Positions 34,764 through 43,281 of a stretch of DNA of 64,000 nucleotides are shown here, piece after piece. The translations under genes were made by a program, and so were the position numbers. Source of the DNA: Rhodococcus sovatensis (lineage in GTDB: Bacteria > Actinomycetota > Actinomycetes > Mycobacteriales > Mycobacteriaceae); contig NZ_CP147846.1 of NCBI RefSeq assembly GCF_037327425.1, positions 5,580,001 through 5,644,000 of the forward strand, given 5' to 3'. Each line of letters begins with the position of its first letter. Within the stretch, counting starts at the first letter, position 1. The notes beneath the pieces were generated by a model. The model was not told where the DNA came from. It saw nothing but the letters and a program-made list of their open reading frames with translations, and did no database searches.

Positions 34764-36395
34764 GCCCTCAATATCGCAGACCTCGTGGAACATGCAATAG
34801 ACCTGGTACCCGACCGGGTCGCACTGGTGTGTGGTGATCGCGAGATCACCTACGCGCAGATGGAAGACAGGACCAACAGACTGGCGCACTACCTGCAGAA
34901 ACAGGGAGTGAAGCCCGGTGACAAGGTGGGTGTGTACAGCCGAAACGGCATCGAGACGATCGAGTCGATGATCGCGGTGTTCAAGATTCGCGGTGTCGTC
35001 GTGAACGTCAACTACCGGTACATCGAGAACGAGTTGCAGTACATCTTCCAGAATTCGGACATGGTTGCCCTGATTCACGAGGAGCGCTACTCCGACAAAG
35101 TCGCCGCGGTCCTGCCGTCGTGCCCGCTTCTGAAGACGACCATTGTGATCGACGGGCAGGACGGCCAAGTCTCCTACGAAGACGCTCTTGCCGAGTCTTC
35201 CCCGGAGCGCGACTTCGGCGAACGTAGCCCCGACGACATCTACATGCTCTACACCGGTGGCACCACAGGGAGCCCCAAGGGCGTGATGTGGCGTCACGAG
35301 GATGTCTGGCGGGTACTCGGTGGCGGCATCAACTTCATGACGGGCGAGTACGTCGAAGACGAATGGGATCTGGCGAAGATGGGTGCCGAGAACCCCGTCA
35401 TGACCAGGATGCCGATCCCGCCGATGATCCACGGCGGTGCGCAGTGGGCAACCTTCCAAAGCCTGTTCGGCGGTGGACGGACAGTGCTGCATCCGGACTT
35501 CGACGGTCACGCCATCTGGCAGCTGGTCGATCGTCACGGTGTCAATCTCATCTTCATCACCGGCGACGCCATGGCCCGACCGATGCTCGACGCCCTGATC
35601 GAGGGCAAGCCCGACGGGACGCCCTACGATCTCTCGACGCTCTACCTGATGGCGAGCAGTGCGGCGTTGTTCTCGCCGAGTATCAAGGAGAAGTTCCTCG
35701 AACTGCTGCCCAATCGCATGCTGACCGATTCGATCGGATCCTCGGAGACCGGATTCGGCGGACTCAGCATCGTCGCCAAGGGAACCGAGCACACCGGCGG
35801 ACCGCGAGTGAAGATCGACGCCTCGACCGCAGTTCTCGGTGCCGACGGACATCCCGTCGAACCAGGTTCCGGCCGAACAGGTTTGCTTGCCCGGCACGGT
35901 CATATTCCGATCGGCTACTACAAGGACGAGGCCAAGAGCGCCGCGACTTTCAAGGAGATACACGGAGTGCGCTACTCGATTCCTGGCGACTATGCGCAGG
36001 TCGAGGAGGACGGCACCGTCACGATGCTCGGACGTGGGTCCGTTTCCATCAACACCGGTGGTGAGAAGGTGTTCCCCGAAGAGGTCGAGGGGGCGCTCAA
36101 ATCGCATCCCGAGGTGTTCGACGCGATCGTCGTCGGGGTTCCCGACGAGCGGCTCGGGCACAAGGTTGCCGCCGTTGTTCAAGCGCGCAGCTCGGATCGT
36201 CCAACGCTCGCGGAACTCGATGCGTGTGCGCGGAAAGAGATTGCGGGCTACAAGGTCCCGCGCGCGGTGTGGTTCGTCGACGAGATCAAGCGTTCCCCGG
36301 CGGGTAAGCCGGACTATCGGTGGGCGGTGAGCCAAACCGAGCTCAGACCTGCCGACGAGGTCAACTCCGCGTACCTGTCCGAGAAGGTGCGTTGA
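34761..36395 (+). CDS. fadD19: Steroid side-chain CoA ligase FadD19
   Basis: 544 residues from a GTG. Very like mycobacterial/rhodococcal FadD19: the opening ALNIADLVEHAIDLVPDRVA, the AMP-binding P-loop YTGGTTGSPKGVMWRHED (near 165), and DSIGSSETGFGG, GDYAQVEEDGTVTMLGRGS and SPAGKPDYRW near the end with the catalytic Lys. It activates sterol side-chain carboxylates to CoA thioesters for beta-oxidation; in rhodococci FadD19 is needed for C24-branched sterols. It is coupled to the next gene by TGATG. Confidence 0.93.
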   Translation: MALNIADLVEHAIDLVPDRVALVCGDREITYAQMEDRTNRLAHYLQKQGVKPGDKVGVYSRNGIETIESMIAVFKIRGVVVNVNYRYIENELQYIFQNSDMVALIHEERYSDKVAAVLPSCPLLKTTIVIDGQDGQVSYEDALAESSPERDFGERSPDDIYMLYTGGTTGSPKGVMWRHEDVWRVLGGGINFMTGEYVEDEWDLAKMGAENPVMTRMPIPPMIHGGAQWATFQSLFGGGRTVLHPDFDGHAIWQLVDRHGVNLIFITGDAMARPMLDALIEGKPDGTPYDLSTLYLMASSAALFSPSIKEKFLELLPNRMLTDSIGSSETGFGGLSIVAKGTEHTGGPRVKIDASTAVLGADGHPVEPGSGRTGLLARHGHIPIGYYKDEAKSAATFKEIHGVRYSIPGDYAQVEEDGTVTMLGRGSVSINTGGEKVFPEEVEGALKSHPEVFDAIVVGVPDERLGHKVAAVVQARSSDRPTLAELDACARKEIAGYKVPRAVWFVDEIKRSPAGKPDYRWAVSQTELRPADEVNSAYLSEKVR

Positions 36396-37510
36396 TGCGC
36401 ACCGATTTGAGCAAGAAGTTCGGCATCGAGTACCCGATCTTCGGCTTCACCCCGTCCGAACATGTTGCGGCAGCGATCAGTAGGGCGGGAGGGCTCGGTG
36501 TGCTGGGGTGTGTTCGCTTCAACGACGCCGAGGATCTCGACGCCGTGCTGACGTGGATGGACGAGAACACCGACGGTAAGCCGTACGGCGTCGACATCGT
36601 CATGCCGGCCAAGGTGCCGACCGAGGGCGCGTCGGTGGATCTGAACGAGTTGATCCCGGCGGAGCACCGTGCGTTCATCGACAGGACGCTCGAACAGCTC
36701 GGTGTCCCGCCTCTCGGCGACGACGCCGCGCGGAACGAGGGCGTGCTCGGATGGCTCCATTCGGTCGCCCGATCACACGTCGACGTCGCGTTGCGGCACC
36801 CGATCGCGTTGATCGCCAACGCACTCGGCTCGCCTCCGAACGACGTCGTCGTGCAGGCCCACGAGCACGACGTTCCGGTTGCCGCGCTCGCGGGCACCGC
36901 GGAACATGCCCGCAGGCACGTGGAGAACGGCGTCGACATCGTCATCGCTCAAGGGTATGAAGCAGGGGGCCATACCGGTGAGATCGCGTCGATGGTGCTG
37001 CTTCCGGAGATCGTCGACGCCGTAGGCGAGCGTGCGAGCGTCCTGGCCGCAGGCGGGATCGGCAGCGGACGGCAGGTGGCAGCCGCCCTCGCCCTCGGCG
37101 CACACGGAGTGTGGATGGGATCGACGTGGCTGACAGCAGCGGAGTACCGACTCGGGGCGCGACACGAAGGCAAACCGTCGGCGATGCAGGAAGCGCTCCT
37201 GACGGCGACCTCGAGCGACACCGTGCGCACACGTATCTACTCGGGCAAGCCGGCGCGGCTCCTGCGAACGAAGTGGACCGACGCGTGGGACAAGCCCGAC
37301 GCGCCGAACCCACTGCCTATGCCGCTTCAGAACATCTTGGTCAGTGAGGCGCACCAGCGGATCAACGAGGCCGAGAATCCCGAGGTCGTGGCGATGCCCG
37401 TCGGCCAGATCGTCGGCCGGATGAACCAGATCCTTCCGGTCGCAGACATCGTCGCCGAGCTCGTCGCGGGGTACGAAAGTGCAGTCGACAGGCTCGTCGA
37501 GCTGCGGTAG
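36395..37510 (+). CDS. Nitronate-monooxygenase-family flavin enzyme
   Basis: 371 residues; the ATG overlaps the fadD19 stop (TGATG). TIM-barrel NMO/2-nitropropane-dioxygenase pattern: N-terminal KFGIEYPIFGFTPSEHVAAA, FMN-phosphate segments GYEAGGHTGEIASMVLLPEI and VLAAGGIGSGRQVAAALALG, then GVWMGSTWL. In this family some members are FMN-dependent oxidoreductases of steroid ring degradation (IpdC, Rv3553), and coupling to fadD19 makes a sterol-CoA or alkyl-CoA redox role more likely than nitronate oxidation. The exact substrate is unknown. Confidence 0.8.
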   Translation: MRTDLSKKFGIEYPIFGFTPSEHVAAAISRAGGLGVLGCVRFNDAEDLDAVLTWMDENTDGKPYGVDIVMPAKVPTEGASVDLNELIPAEHRAFIDRTLEQLGVPPLGDDAARNEGVLGWLHSVARSHVDVALRHPIALIANALGSPPNDVVVQAHEHDVPVAALAGTAEHARRHVENGVDIVIAQGYEAGGHTGEIASMVLLPEIVDAVGERASVLAAGGIGSGRQVAAALALGAHGVWMGSTWLTAAEYRLGARHEGKPSAMQEALLTATSSDTVRTRIYSGKPARLLRTKWTDAWDKPDAPNPLPMPLQNILVSEAHQRINEAENPEVVAMPVGQIVGRMNQILPVADIVAELVAGYESAVDRLVELR

Positions 37511-37593
37511 AGCTGGACGGTCGACGCGTACGACTAAGCTGCTCGACGAGCACAAACGCGAGCACGAGTCGACGAGTCGAATGGAGACGAGCA

Positions 37594-37815
37594 GTGGCTT
37601 CCGAGATCGCAGTAGGCGACCTGGTTCAGGCGAGCGGTCATGCCGGGCCGTGGAAGGTGCTCGAGATACGCCAGGGTCTCGCGTTGCTCGAGCACCTCGA
37701 CGGGCACCGGTTGTCCGTGCGGACGACGACGCTGTCCGTGGTCCGTAAGGCATCGCCCGTCGACGCGGCCAAGCCTGCCGTCGACGAGCCCGAATCGCCG
37801 ACCCTGTTCGACTAG
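37594..37815 (+). CDS. Small conserved-looking protein, unknown
   Basis: 73 residues from a GTG with GGAG seven bases upstream. The start (ASEIAVGDLVQASGHAGPWK) and LALLEHLDGHRLSVRTTTL look like a small SH3-like beta-barrel; the last 25 residues are disordered and acidic. It is convergent with rsgA and overlaps its stop by four bases. No family is recognised. Confidence 0.6.
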   Translation: MASEIAVGDLVQASGHAGPWKVLEIRQGLALLEHLDGHRLSVRTTTLSVVRKASPVDAAKPAVDEPESPTLFD

Positions 37816-38807
37816 CGGTTCTTGTACATTCGCCGCTGTAGTTTCGACAACTGCTTGGCCTCGGCGAGTCGGCGACTGTTGGCGCGCGCATCATGGCGCG
37901 TCGTCGCCCAGTAGTTCTCCCGCTGCAACCGGTGATAGTTGGCGATTCTTCGGGGGTCGATGTTCTCCTGGACAGCGCACCCGGGCTCGCTGCCGTGTGC
38001 GCAGTCGTCGAAGCGGCAGTGCTGCGCCAGTGCCTCGATATCCGAGAACGTCTGGTGCAGGCCTTCTTCCGAAGACACGAGCCCGACCGAACGTAGTCCC
38101 GGGGTATCGATGACGGTCATCCCCGGAGTCGCCAGTGGAATCAACTCGCGCCGGACAGTGACGTGTCGCCCCTTCGAATCGGCTTGTCGGACAGTGCCCG
38201 TGTCGAGCGCCTGCTCCCCGATCAGAACGTTGGCAAGAGTGGACTTGCCCGATCCGGACGGCCCGATCAGGGCGACCGTCCCCGCGAGCCTGTCTGTGAA
38301 GCTGTCCACTCCGGAACCGGTCTGCGAACTTACCGCGAGTGCTGCCACGCCCGGCGCAGCCGATCGGACGGCGTCGAGGCGGCCGTCGTTGTCGAGGCCT
38401 CTGTCGCTCTTGGTGACGACGAGGACAGGCGTTGCACCGCTGTCCCATGCGAGGGCAACGTAGCGTTCGACGCGACCGAGGTCGAGTTCGGTATCGGCGG
38501 CCACGGTGATTGCAACAGTGTCGACATTGGATGCAAGTGTCTGGGAGGTCGAGGTGGTTCCCGCCGACGCTCGGACGATCGCGCTTCGGCGCGGAAGCAC
38601 CCCTGCAATGGTGTCGGAGTCGACGACAACCCAGTCGCCGGTGCACACGTCGTGTCGGCCGGATCGAGCGCGGACGATGCCGTGGGAAGTGGCGACGCCG
38701 CACGCGCCGCGGTCCACCACCGTCACACGGCCGGGGTCTCCCGGCGAGTCGAGTGCCTGGAAGAGGTCATGCCAGTGGGAGTCGTACCCGTAGGAGTCGA
38801 GAAACAA
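37812..38807 (-). CDS. rsgA: Ribosome small-subunit-dependent GTPase RsgA
   Basis: About 331 residues if it starts at the TTG at 38807 (AAAGG ten bases upstream), where homology-like sequence begins (FLDSYGYDSHWHDLF). The frame is open to 38978 but that part looks non-coding. OB-fold N-domain, circularly permuted GTPase with G4 VTKSD, G1 GPSGSGKSTLANVLIG and G3 DTPGLRSVGL, and the C-terminal zinc site CRFDDCAHGSEPGCAV with a following His/Cys set. A late 30S-assembly factor. It looks out of place between steroid genes. Confidence 0.88.
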   Translation of the reverse strand: MFLDSYGYDSHWHDLFQALDSPGDPGRVTVVDRGACGVATSHGIVRARSGRHDVCTGDWVVVDSDTIAGVLPRRSAIVRASAGTTSTSQTLASNVDTVAITVAADTELDLGRVERYVALAWDSGATPVLVVTKSDRGLDNDGRLDAVRSAAPGVAALAVSSQTGSGVDSFTDRLAGTVALIGPSGSGKSTLANVLIGEQALDTGTVRQADSKGRHVTVRRELIPLATPGMTVIDTPGLRSVGLVSSEEGLHQTFSDIEALAQHCRFDDCAHGSEPGCAVQENIDPRRIANYHRLQRENYWATTRHDARANSRRLAEAKQLSKLQRRMYKNR

Positions 38808-38955
38808 CGCAGGTGAGCCTTTCGAGGGGCCGACCCGCGGTCTACGGGTCGGCCAGGAACATGGGCAAGAGGTGCCGACGGTGCGGCCGTGCGCCGAATG
38901 GGCATGGTGACCTCCTGTGACGTTCGAATCGAAAAGCTGATGCGGGAAGAAACTA

Positions 38956-40533
38956 TCAGCGCCGGAGATCGGTGCCAATCGATTTTTCGAGACCCTGACG
39001 GTCGAGCTCCGAGAGGCGTCGATACGGGCCCGTCGGCTCGGCCGACATCCATACTGGGTCGGAGGTGTTCCACCTCTGCCTCTGTAGCTTTCGCGTGAGC
39101 ACCTTGTGGGTGGCGGTTCTGGGGAGTTCCGTGCAGATCCGGATCAGCTCGGGTCGTGCTCGTCTCGCCAGGTCGGGTTGTCTCGTCAGGAATTCCATTA
39201 CGTCGGCGACGGAATCGACGTCGTCGATGACGATCGCTGCCATGACTCTGTCTCCTGGTCCGCACGCCGGCACCCCGTACACGCTGGCTGCATGAATCCC
39301 GCTGTGACGCAGAAGTATCCGCTCGATCGGTGCGGACGCGAGGTTCTCCCCGCCGACTCGCATCCACCCGGTGGACCTACCGGCGAAGTAGACGAAACCG
39401 TCGGCGTCCTGATAGGCCAGATCGCCGCTCCAGTACATCCCGCCGCGCATGCGGTCGGCATCGGCGTCCTCGTCGTCGTAGTAGCCGCAGAACATCCCGC
39501 GACCGGCAGTGTTGACGAGCTCACCGACGGCGGCGTCCTCGTTCGTAAGGCGTCCGTCGTCGAATTCCGCGATGGCACAGACGTTGCCCGACGCATCGAG
39601 AATATTCACGCCTTCCGGGATCGGCCCCAGGGCGGTCGGTGGTGTGTCCGGGGTTCGCGCTATCGAGATTCCGCCCTCGGAGGATCCGAATCCGTCTACG
39701 ACCGTCACTGCGAACCTGTCTGCGAACTGTGCGGCTGCACCCGGCGTCGCTTCGTTGCCGTAGACCACGCGCAGGGGGTTGTTGCGGTCGTCCGGCCGCG
39801 GGGGCGTCGCCAACACGTACGACAGGGGAGTGCCGACGTAATTGGCGTAGGTTGCACCGAACCGACGTACATCGGGAAGAAAACCTGAGGCCGAGAACGT
39901 TCTTCGCAGAGCGAGATTCGCGCCCGCTGCCAATGCGACAGCCCAACCGGCCATGATCGCGTTCGAATGAAACAGCGGCATCGAGACATAGACGGTGTCG
40001 GATGGGCCGAGCTGAAACCTCGACGCCAACATGGTTCCGGGAGTGACGACCTTGTCGTGTGTGCATCGGACGGCTTTCGGCTCACCGGACGTTCCCGAGG
40101 TGAAGACGAGCATCAACAGGTCCTGCGGGGCCGGATCGACAACAGGCCCACGAACACGATCACCCAGCTCGATTCCGGCGATGTTCACGGCGTTCGGTAC
40201 CAGGTGGATGTGCTCGGAGTCGGTGAGGATCAGCTGGCAGTGGGTCCGTCTGGCATCGTCGACGATCGACGGTCCCGACCGCGTCGAGTTGAGTCCGACA
40301 AGCACGAAACCGCCGAGCGCGGCCGCGCCGAGCAGGTAGGAGAACTCGGGAACGTTGGCGAGCAACACCCCGATGTGGCGCGGTGCGTCGGCGTCGAGCA
40401 TGCCCTCGATGTATGCAGCCCATCGTCGTGACTCCGCCACGTGCTCGGCCCAAGTGATGCGCCGATCCTCGAACAGCAGCGCCGTCGTCGAATCGTGTTC
40501 GCGCGCGAGGAGCAGATCCGCGACGGTCTCCAT
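38956..40533 (-). CDS. fadD17: FadD17-like acyl-CoA synthetase
   Basis: 525 residues from the ATG at 40533, which overlaps the fadE27 stop (TGATG); a GTG one codon upstream is also possible. ANL-superfamily motifs: FTSGTSGEPKAVRCTH (AMP/P-loop, near 150), GFGSSEGG, YWSGDLAYQDADG and a C-terminal PRTATHKVLTRKL with the catalytic Lys. The order fadE26-fadE27-fadD17 is the same as Rv3504-Rv3506 in the M. tuberculosis cholesterol cluster. Probably activates a sterol side-chain acid. Confidence 0.9.
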   Translation of the reverse strand: METVADLLLAREHDSTTALLFEDRRITWAEHVAESRRWAAYIEGMLDADAPRHIGVLLANVPEFSYLLGAAALGGFVLVGLNSTRSGPSIVDDARRTHCQLILTDSEHIHLVPNAVNIAGIELGDRVRGPVVDPAPQDLLMLVFTSGTSGEPKAVRCTHDKVVTPGTMLASRFQLGPSDTVYVSMPLFHSNAIMAGWAVALAAGANLALRRTFSASGFLPDVRRFGATYANYVGTPLSYVLATPPRPDDRNNPLRVVYGNEATPGAAAQFADRFAVTVVDGFGSSEGGISIARTPDTPPTALGPIPEGVNILDASGNVCAIAEFDDGRLTNEDAAVGELVNTAGRGMFCGYYDDEDADADRMRGGMYWSGDLAYQDADGFVYFAGRSTGWMRVGGENLASAPIERILLRHSGIHAASVYGVPACGPGDRVMAAIVIDDVDSVADVMEFLTRQPDLARRARPELIRICTELPRTATHKVLTRKLQRQRWNTSDPVWMSAEPTGPYRRLSELDRQGLEKSIGTDLRR

Positions 40534-41627
40534 CACGCTGGAACGGACGCCAGTGTCGCCCCTAGGCGTTGGAGTTGCGCTGTGGCAGAGCCGTATACGA
40601 ATTCAGCGCGCTTGGCAGCCAGGAAGTATCGATGAACCGGATGATCCCGATCGAGACCGACACCTCCGTGGATGTGCACCAGCGTGTGTGCAACTCGATG
40701 GCCTGCGTCGGCCGCCCAGAACTTGGCGACGGCAACCTCGTCGTCGCCTTGTCGCCCTGCCGACAGAACCCAGGCTGCCTTCCACAGGGTCAGCCGTGCA
40801 CCCTTGACGTCGATGTATGCGTCGGCCAACCGCTGCGCCACGGCTTGGAAGCTACCGATCGGCTTTCCGAACTGCACCCGCTCGCGTGCATACTCGGCGG
40901 TGACCTTCAGTGATTCCTCCAACACCCCGAGCTGGTACGCGCAGGTTCCCAGTACGATGCGAGCCCTGATCCATCGTGCGGCGTCGCTGCTCGCGAGTCG
41001 TCGGTTCGGTTCGAGGGCAACGGAGTTCAGTTCGACTAATCCGAGGCTGCGGTTGTCGACGCCGCGCTGTGGCGTGATGGCGACCCCTGGGTCGTCGGCG
41101 CGAACGAGGAACACCCCGTCGGTGGTGTTCACGACGAATCCATCTGCGACGGTGGCGCTGTCGACGGAGATCTTCGTGCCCGTCACCGTCCATCCGGTGG
41201 CTGTTTCCTCGGCCCGAGTAAGAGGGTCGAGGAGGTCCTCGCCCTGTTCCTCTTCGAGCGCAAGCGTGAGTATCGACGATCCGGCTACAGCCGGCGCTGC
41301 CCACTCTGCCATCTGCTGCGGCGTTCCGAACTCGGCCACTGCGGCCGCGGCCGTGGAGCTCACGACGAACGGGACGGCGGCGAGACCGCGGCCCAGCTCG
41401 ACGGCAATCGACGTCGACTCGAGGACGCCGAATCCGTCGCCGCCGACGGACTCGGGTGCCGCGGCTGCCAGCAGCCCCCCGGTTGCCAGCGCGCTCCACA
41501 GTGCCGCATCGATCGTGTCGGGGTTCGAATCGAGTTGTCGTTGAACGTCGTTGGTACTGTACTTCGCGACGAGGTCGCGGGTGAGTCCGGCGAGATCGCG
41601 TTGGGCCTCGGTCGTCGTGAAATCCAT
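40533..41627 (-). CDS. fadE27: Acyl-CoA dehydrogenase FadE27-like (ChsE5)
   Basis: 364 residues. ACAD fold with weak FAD-contact loops in the N-terminal half, then RVQFGKPIGSFQAVAQRLAD and HIHGGVGLDRDHPVHRYFLA in the C-terminal domain. It pairs with the gene upstream: FadE26-FadE27 (ChsE4-ChsE5) form an alpha2beta2 enzyme that dehydrogenates sterol side-chain acyl-CoAs. Separated from fadE26 by 55 bases that consist mostly of 18-base tandem repeats. Confidence 0.9.
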   Translation of the reverse strand: MDFTTTEAQRDLAGLTRDLVAKYSTNDVQRQLDSNPDTIDAALWSALATGGLLAAAAPESVGGDGFGVLESTSIAVELGRGLAAVPFVVSSTAAAAVAEFGTPQQMAEWAAPAVAGSSILTLALEEEQGEDLLDPLTRAEETATGWTVTGTKISVDSATVADGFVVNTTDGVFLVRADDPGVAITPQRGVDNRSLGLVELNSVALEPNRRLASSDAARWIRARIVLGTCAYQLGVLEESLKVTAEYARERVQFGKPIGSFQAVAQRLADAYIDVKGARLTLWKAAWVLSAGRQGDDEVAVAKFWAADAGHRVAHTLVHIHGGVGLDRDHPVHRYFLAAKRAEFVYGSATAQLQRLGATLASVPA

Positions 41628-41641
41628 GGTCTCTTTCTTTC

Positions 41642-41695
41642 GGGAGTCAGCGAGCCTTAGGGAGTCGGCGAGTCTTCGGGAGTCAGCGAGCCGAG
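41642..41695 (-). repeat. Three 18-base tandem repeats at the fadE26 / fadE27 junction
   Basis: On the plus strand: GGGAGTCAGCGAGCCTTA (41642), GGGAGTCGGCGAGTCTTC (41660) and GGGAGTCAGCGAGCCGAG (41678). The third unit contains the last codons and stop of fadE26, so the others look like duplications of its 3' end. Confidence 0.9.
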
Positions 41696-42861
41696 GCAGG
41701 CAGGCCGAGTGCGGTCATACCGATGATGTCGCGCTGCACCTCGTTGGTGCCGCCGCCGAACGTGAGGATCAGCGAGGAGCGGTGCAGGCGTTCGAGTCTG
41801 CCGTGCAGCTGCGCGCCGGGGGAACCTTGGCGAAGCGTGGCGGCGGGACCGAGGATTTCCATCATGGTGCGGTATGCCTCGGTGGCGAGTTCGGTGCCGT
41901 ACACCTTGTTGGCCGACGCGTCGGCCGGACCGAGGGCGGACTTGGCGCTCGCGATCTCCCAGTTCTGAAGCTCCAGGTAGGAGACTTTTGCGTGCACCCG
42001 CGCGAGGGCGATCTGGACCCATTCCTGGTCGATGATTCTGGTACCGTCCGGCCGCTTGGTGTTCTGCGCCCACATCCGGGTGTCGCGTAGGGACGCGACC
42101 AGTGGCCCGGCGGAGGTCAGCGCGACGCGTTCGTGGTTGAGCTGGTTGGTGATCAACGACCACCCGCGGTTCTCTTCGCCGACGAGCGCGCTTGTCGGTA
42201 CGCGCACGTCCTGGTAGTAGGTGGCGCTGGTGTCGGGACCGGCCATGGTGTGCACCGGGGTCCAGGAGAAGCCGTCGGCATCGGTGGGAACGATCAGCAT
42301 GCTGATCCCGCGGTGCTTCTTTGCTTCCTGATCCGTGCGGCACGCGAGCCACACGTAGTCGGCGTACTGGATGAGCGAGGTCCACATCTTCTGGCCGTTG
42401 ATCACGTAATCGTCGCCGTCGCGCACCGCGGTGGTGCGGAGGGACGCGAGGTCGGTGCCGGCTTCGGGTTCGGAATAGCCGATCGAGAAGTGCAGCTCGC
42501 CCGCCGCGATGCGAGGGAGAAAGTACGACTTCTGGTCCTCGGTTCCGAACGCCATGATCGTCGGAGCCACGCTGTTGATCGTCAAGAATGGGACCGGTGC
42601 GCCCGCGATGGCCGCCTCGTCGGTGAATATCAGCTGTTCCATGGCCGATCGGGCTTGCCCGCCGAACTCCTCCGGCCAGCCGAGCGCGAGCCAACCGTCC
42701 TTGCCCATTTGGTGGACGACGTCCCGGTAGACCGTGCCTTCGCCGTATTCGCCAGAGGTGGAGCTCAGTGCTTCGCGACGCTCCGGAGTGATCAGGGTGG
42801 CGAAGTAGGAGCGGAGTTCCTCTTGGAGCGCGGTCTGCTCCTGGGTGTATGCGATGTGCAT
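41683..42861 (-). CDS. fadE26: Acyl-CoA dehydrogenase FadE26-like (ChsE4)
   Basis: 392 residues from the ATG at 42861 (AGAGG six bases upstream; the frame extends a further 13 codons without a ribosome site). Classic ACAD signatures: FSIGYSEPEAGTDLASLRT (FAD/substrate), GDDYVINGQKMWTSLIQYAD and the C-terminal FGGGTNEVQRDIIGM. Larger subunit of the FadE26-FadE27 sterol side-chain dehydrogenase; electrons go to ETF and presumably on to EtfD, encoded earlier in this window. A KstR-like box lies 44-60 bases upstream. Confidence 0.93.
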   Translation of the reverse strand: MHIAYTQEQTALQEELRSYFATLITPERREALSSTSGEYGEGTVYRDVVHQMGKDGWLALGWPEEFGGQARSAMEQLIFTDEAAIAGAPVPFLTINSVAPTIMAFGTEDQKSYFLPRIAAGELHFSIGYSEPEAGTDLASLRTTAVRDGDDYVINGQKMWTSLIQYADYVWLACRTDQEAKKHRGISMLIVPTDADGFSWTPVHTMAGPDTSATYYQDVRVPTSALVGEENRGWSLITNQLNHERVALTSAGPLVASLRDTRMWAQNTKRPDGTRIIDQEWVQIALARVHAKVSYLELQNWEIASAKSALGPADASANKVYGTELATEAYRTMMEILGPAATLRQGSPGAQLHGRLERLHRSSLILTFGGGTNEVQRDIIGMTALGLPASAR

Positions 42862-42904
42862 GCCATACCTCTTTTCGATGCTGGCCAAATCATTGCACAC
42901 GAGG

Positions 42905-42920
42905 TGTAACAGGTTCTAGT
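42905..42920. promoter_or_regulatory. KstR-like operator between fadE26 and fdxD
   Basis: TGTAACAGGTTCTAGT contains AACAGGTTCTA, matching the KstR pattern TnnAACnnGTTnnA (consensus TAGAACNNGTTCTA). It can serve the fadE26-fadE27-fadD17 operon and possibly fdxD. Confidence 0.75.
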
Positions 42921-42935
42921 CTTGAGTGAGGACGC

Positions 42936-43001
42936 GCCTCCGCCGCACTGGCGCGGTTAAGTGCGTTCTGGGGCACTCAACCGTGCCACTGGTGGCGGAG
43001 C
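42936..43001. repeat. Palindromic repeat with GCGCCACTGG/GGCGGAGCC arms, copy 2
   Basis: Left arm CGCCTCCGCCGCACTGGCGC then GGTTAAGTGC; right arm GGCACTCAACCGTGCCACTG then GTGGCGGAGCC. Same element as at 25789-25857. Here it sits between the KstR box and the fdxD ribosome site, so it would be transcribed as a 5' hairpin. Confidence 0.7.
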
Positions 43002-43046
43002 CCCCTACGGAATCGGCGGCCGAACCGCCCTACGGAAGGAGCGAAT

Positions 43047-43238
43047 ATGGTCGAGGTCGACTTCGATCTCTGCGAGTCCAACGGCGTCTGCGTCGGTGTG
43101 GCTCCCGACGTGTTCGATCTGAACGAGCGCGACGAGCTGGTCGTGTCCGACTCGGCCGCGGAGCTACCCGAGAACAAGGATGCGATCGACGAGGCCATCG
43201 CCGGCTGCCCGCGGGCAGCCATTCGGTGGCGGACCTAG
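43047..43238 (+). CDS. fdxD: Ferredoxin FdxD-like (3Fe-4S type)
   Basis: 63 residues; GGAAGGAG lies before the ATG. Three Cys arranged as CESNGVC and CPRAAIRW match a single 3Fe-4S cluster ferredoxin. Position between fadE26 and hsd4A is that of Rv3503c (fdxD). Probably donates electrons to a P450 or other oxygenase of sterol catabolism; no P450 is in the window. Confidence 0.9.
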   Translation: MVEVDFDLCESNGVCVGVAPDVFDLNERDELVVSDSAAELPENKDAIDEAIAGCPRAAIRWRT

Positions 43239-43243
43239 GCTCC

Positions 43244-43281
43244 TTGCCAAGAATGAGAACACGTTCTACATTTTGATCGTG
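43244..43281 (+). promoter_or_regulatory. KstR-controlled, apparently leaderless hsd4A promoter
   Basis: TTGCCA at 43244, 17-base spacer, TACATT at 43267-43272, with the GTG start codon at 43279 at the +1 position. KstR-like box GAGAACACGTTCTA at 43255-43268 overlaps the -10. The layout is base-for-base equivalent to the fadD19 promoter. Confidence 0.75.

Noticed and set aside
34602..36335. 577-residue frame antisense to fadD19
   Set aside because: Shadow of a clear acyl-CoA synthetase gene; His/Arg/Asp-rich composition.
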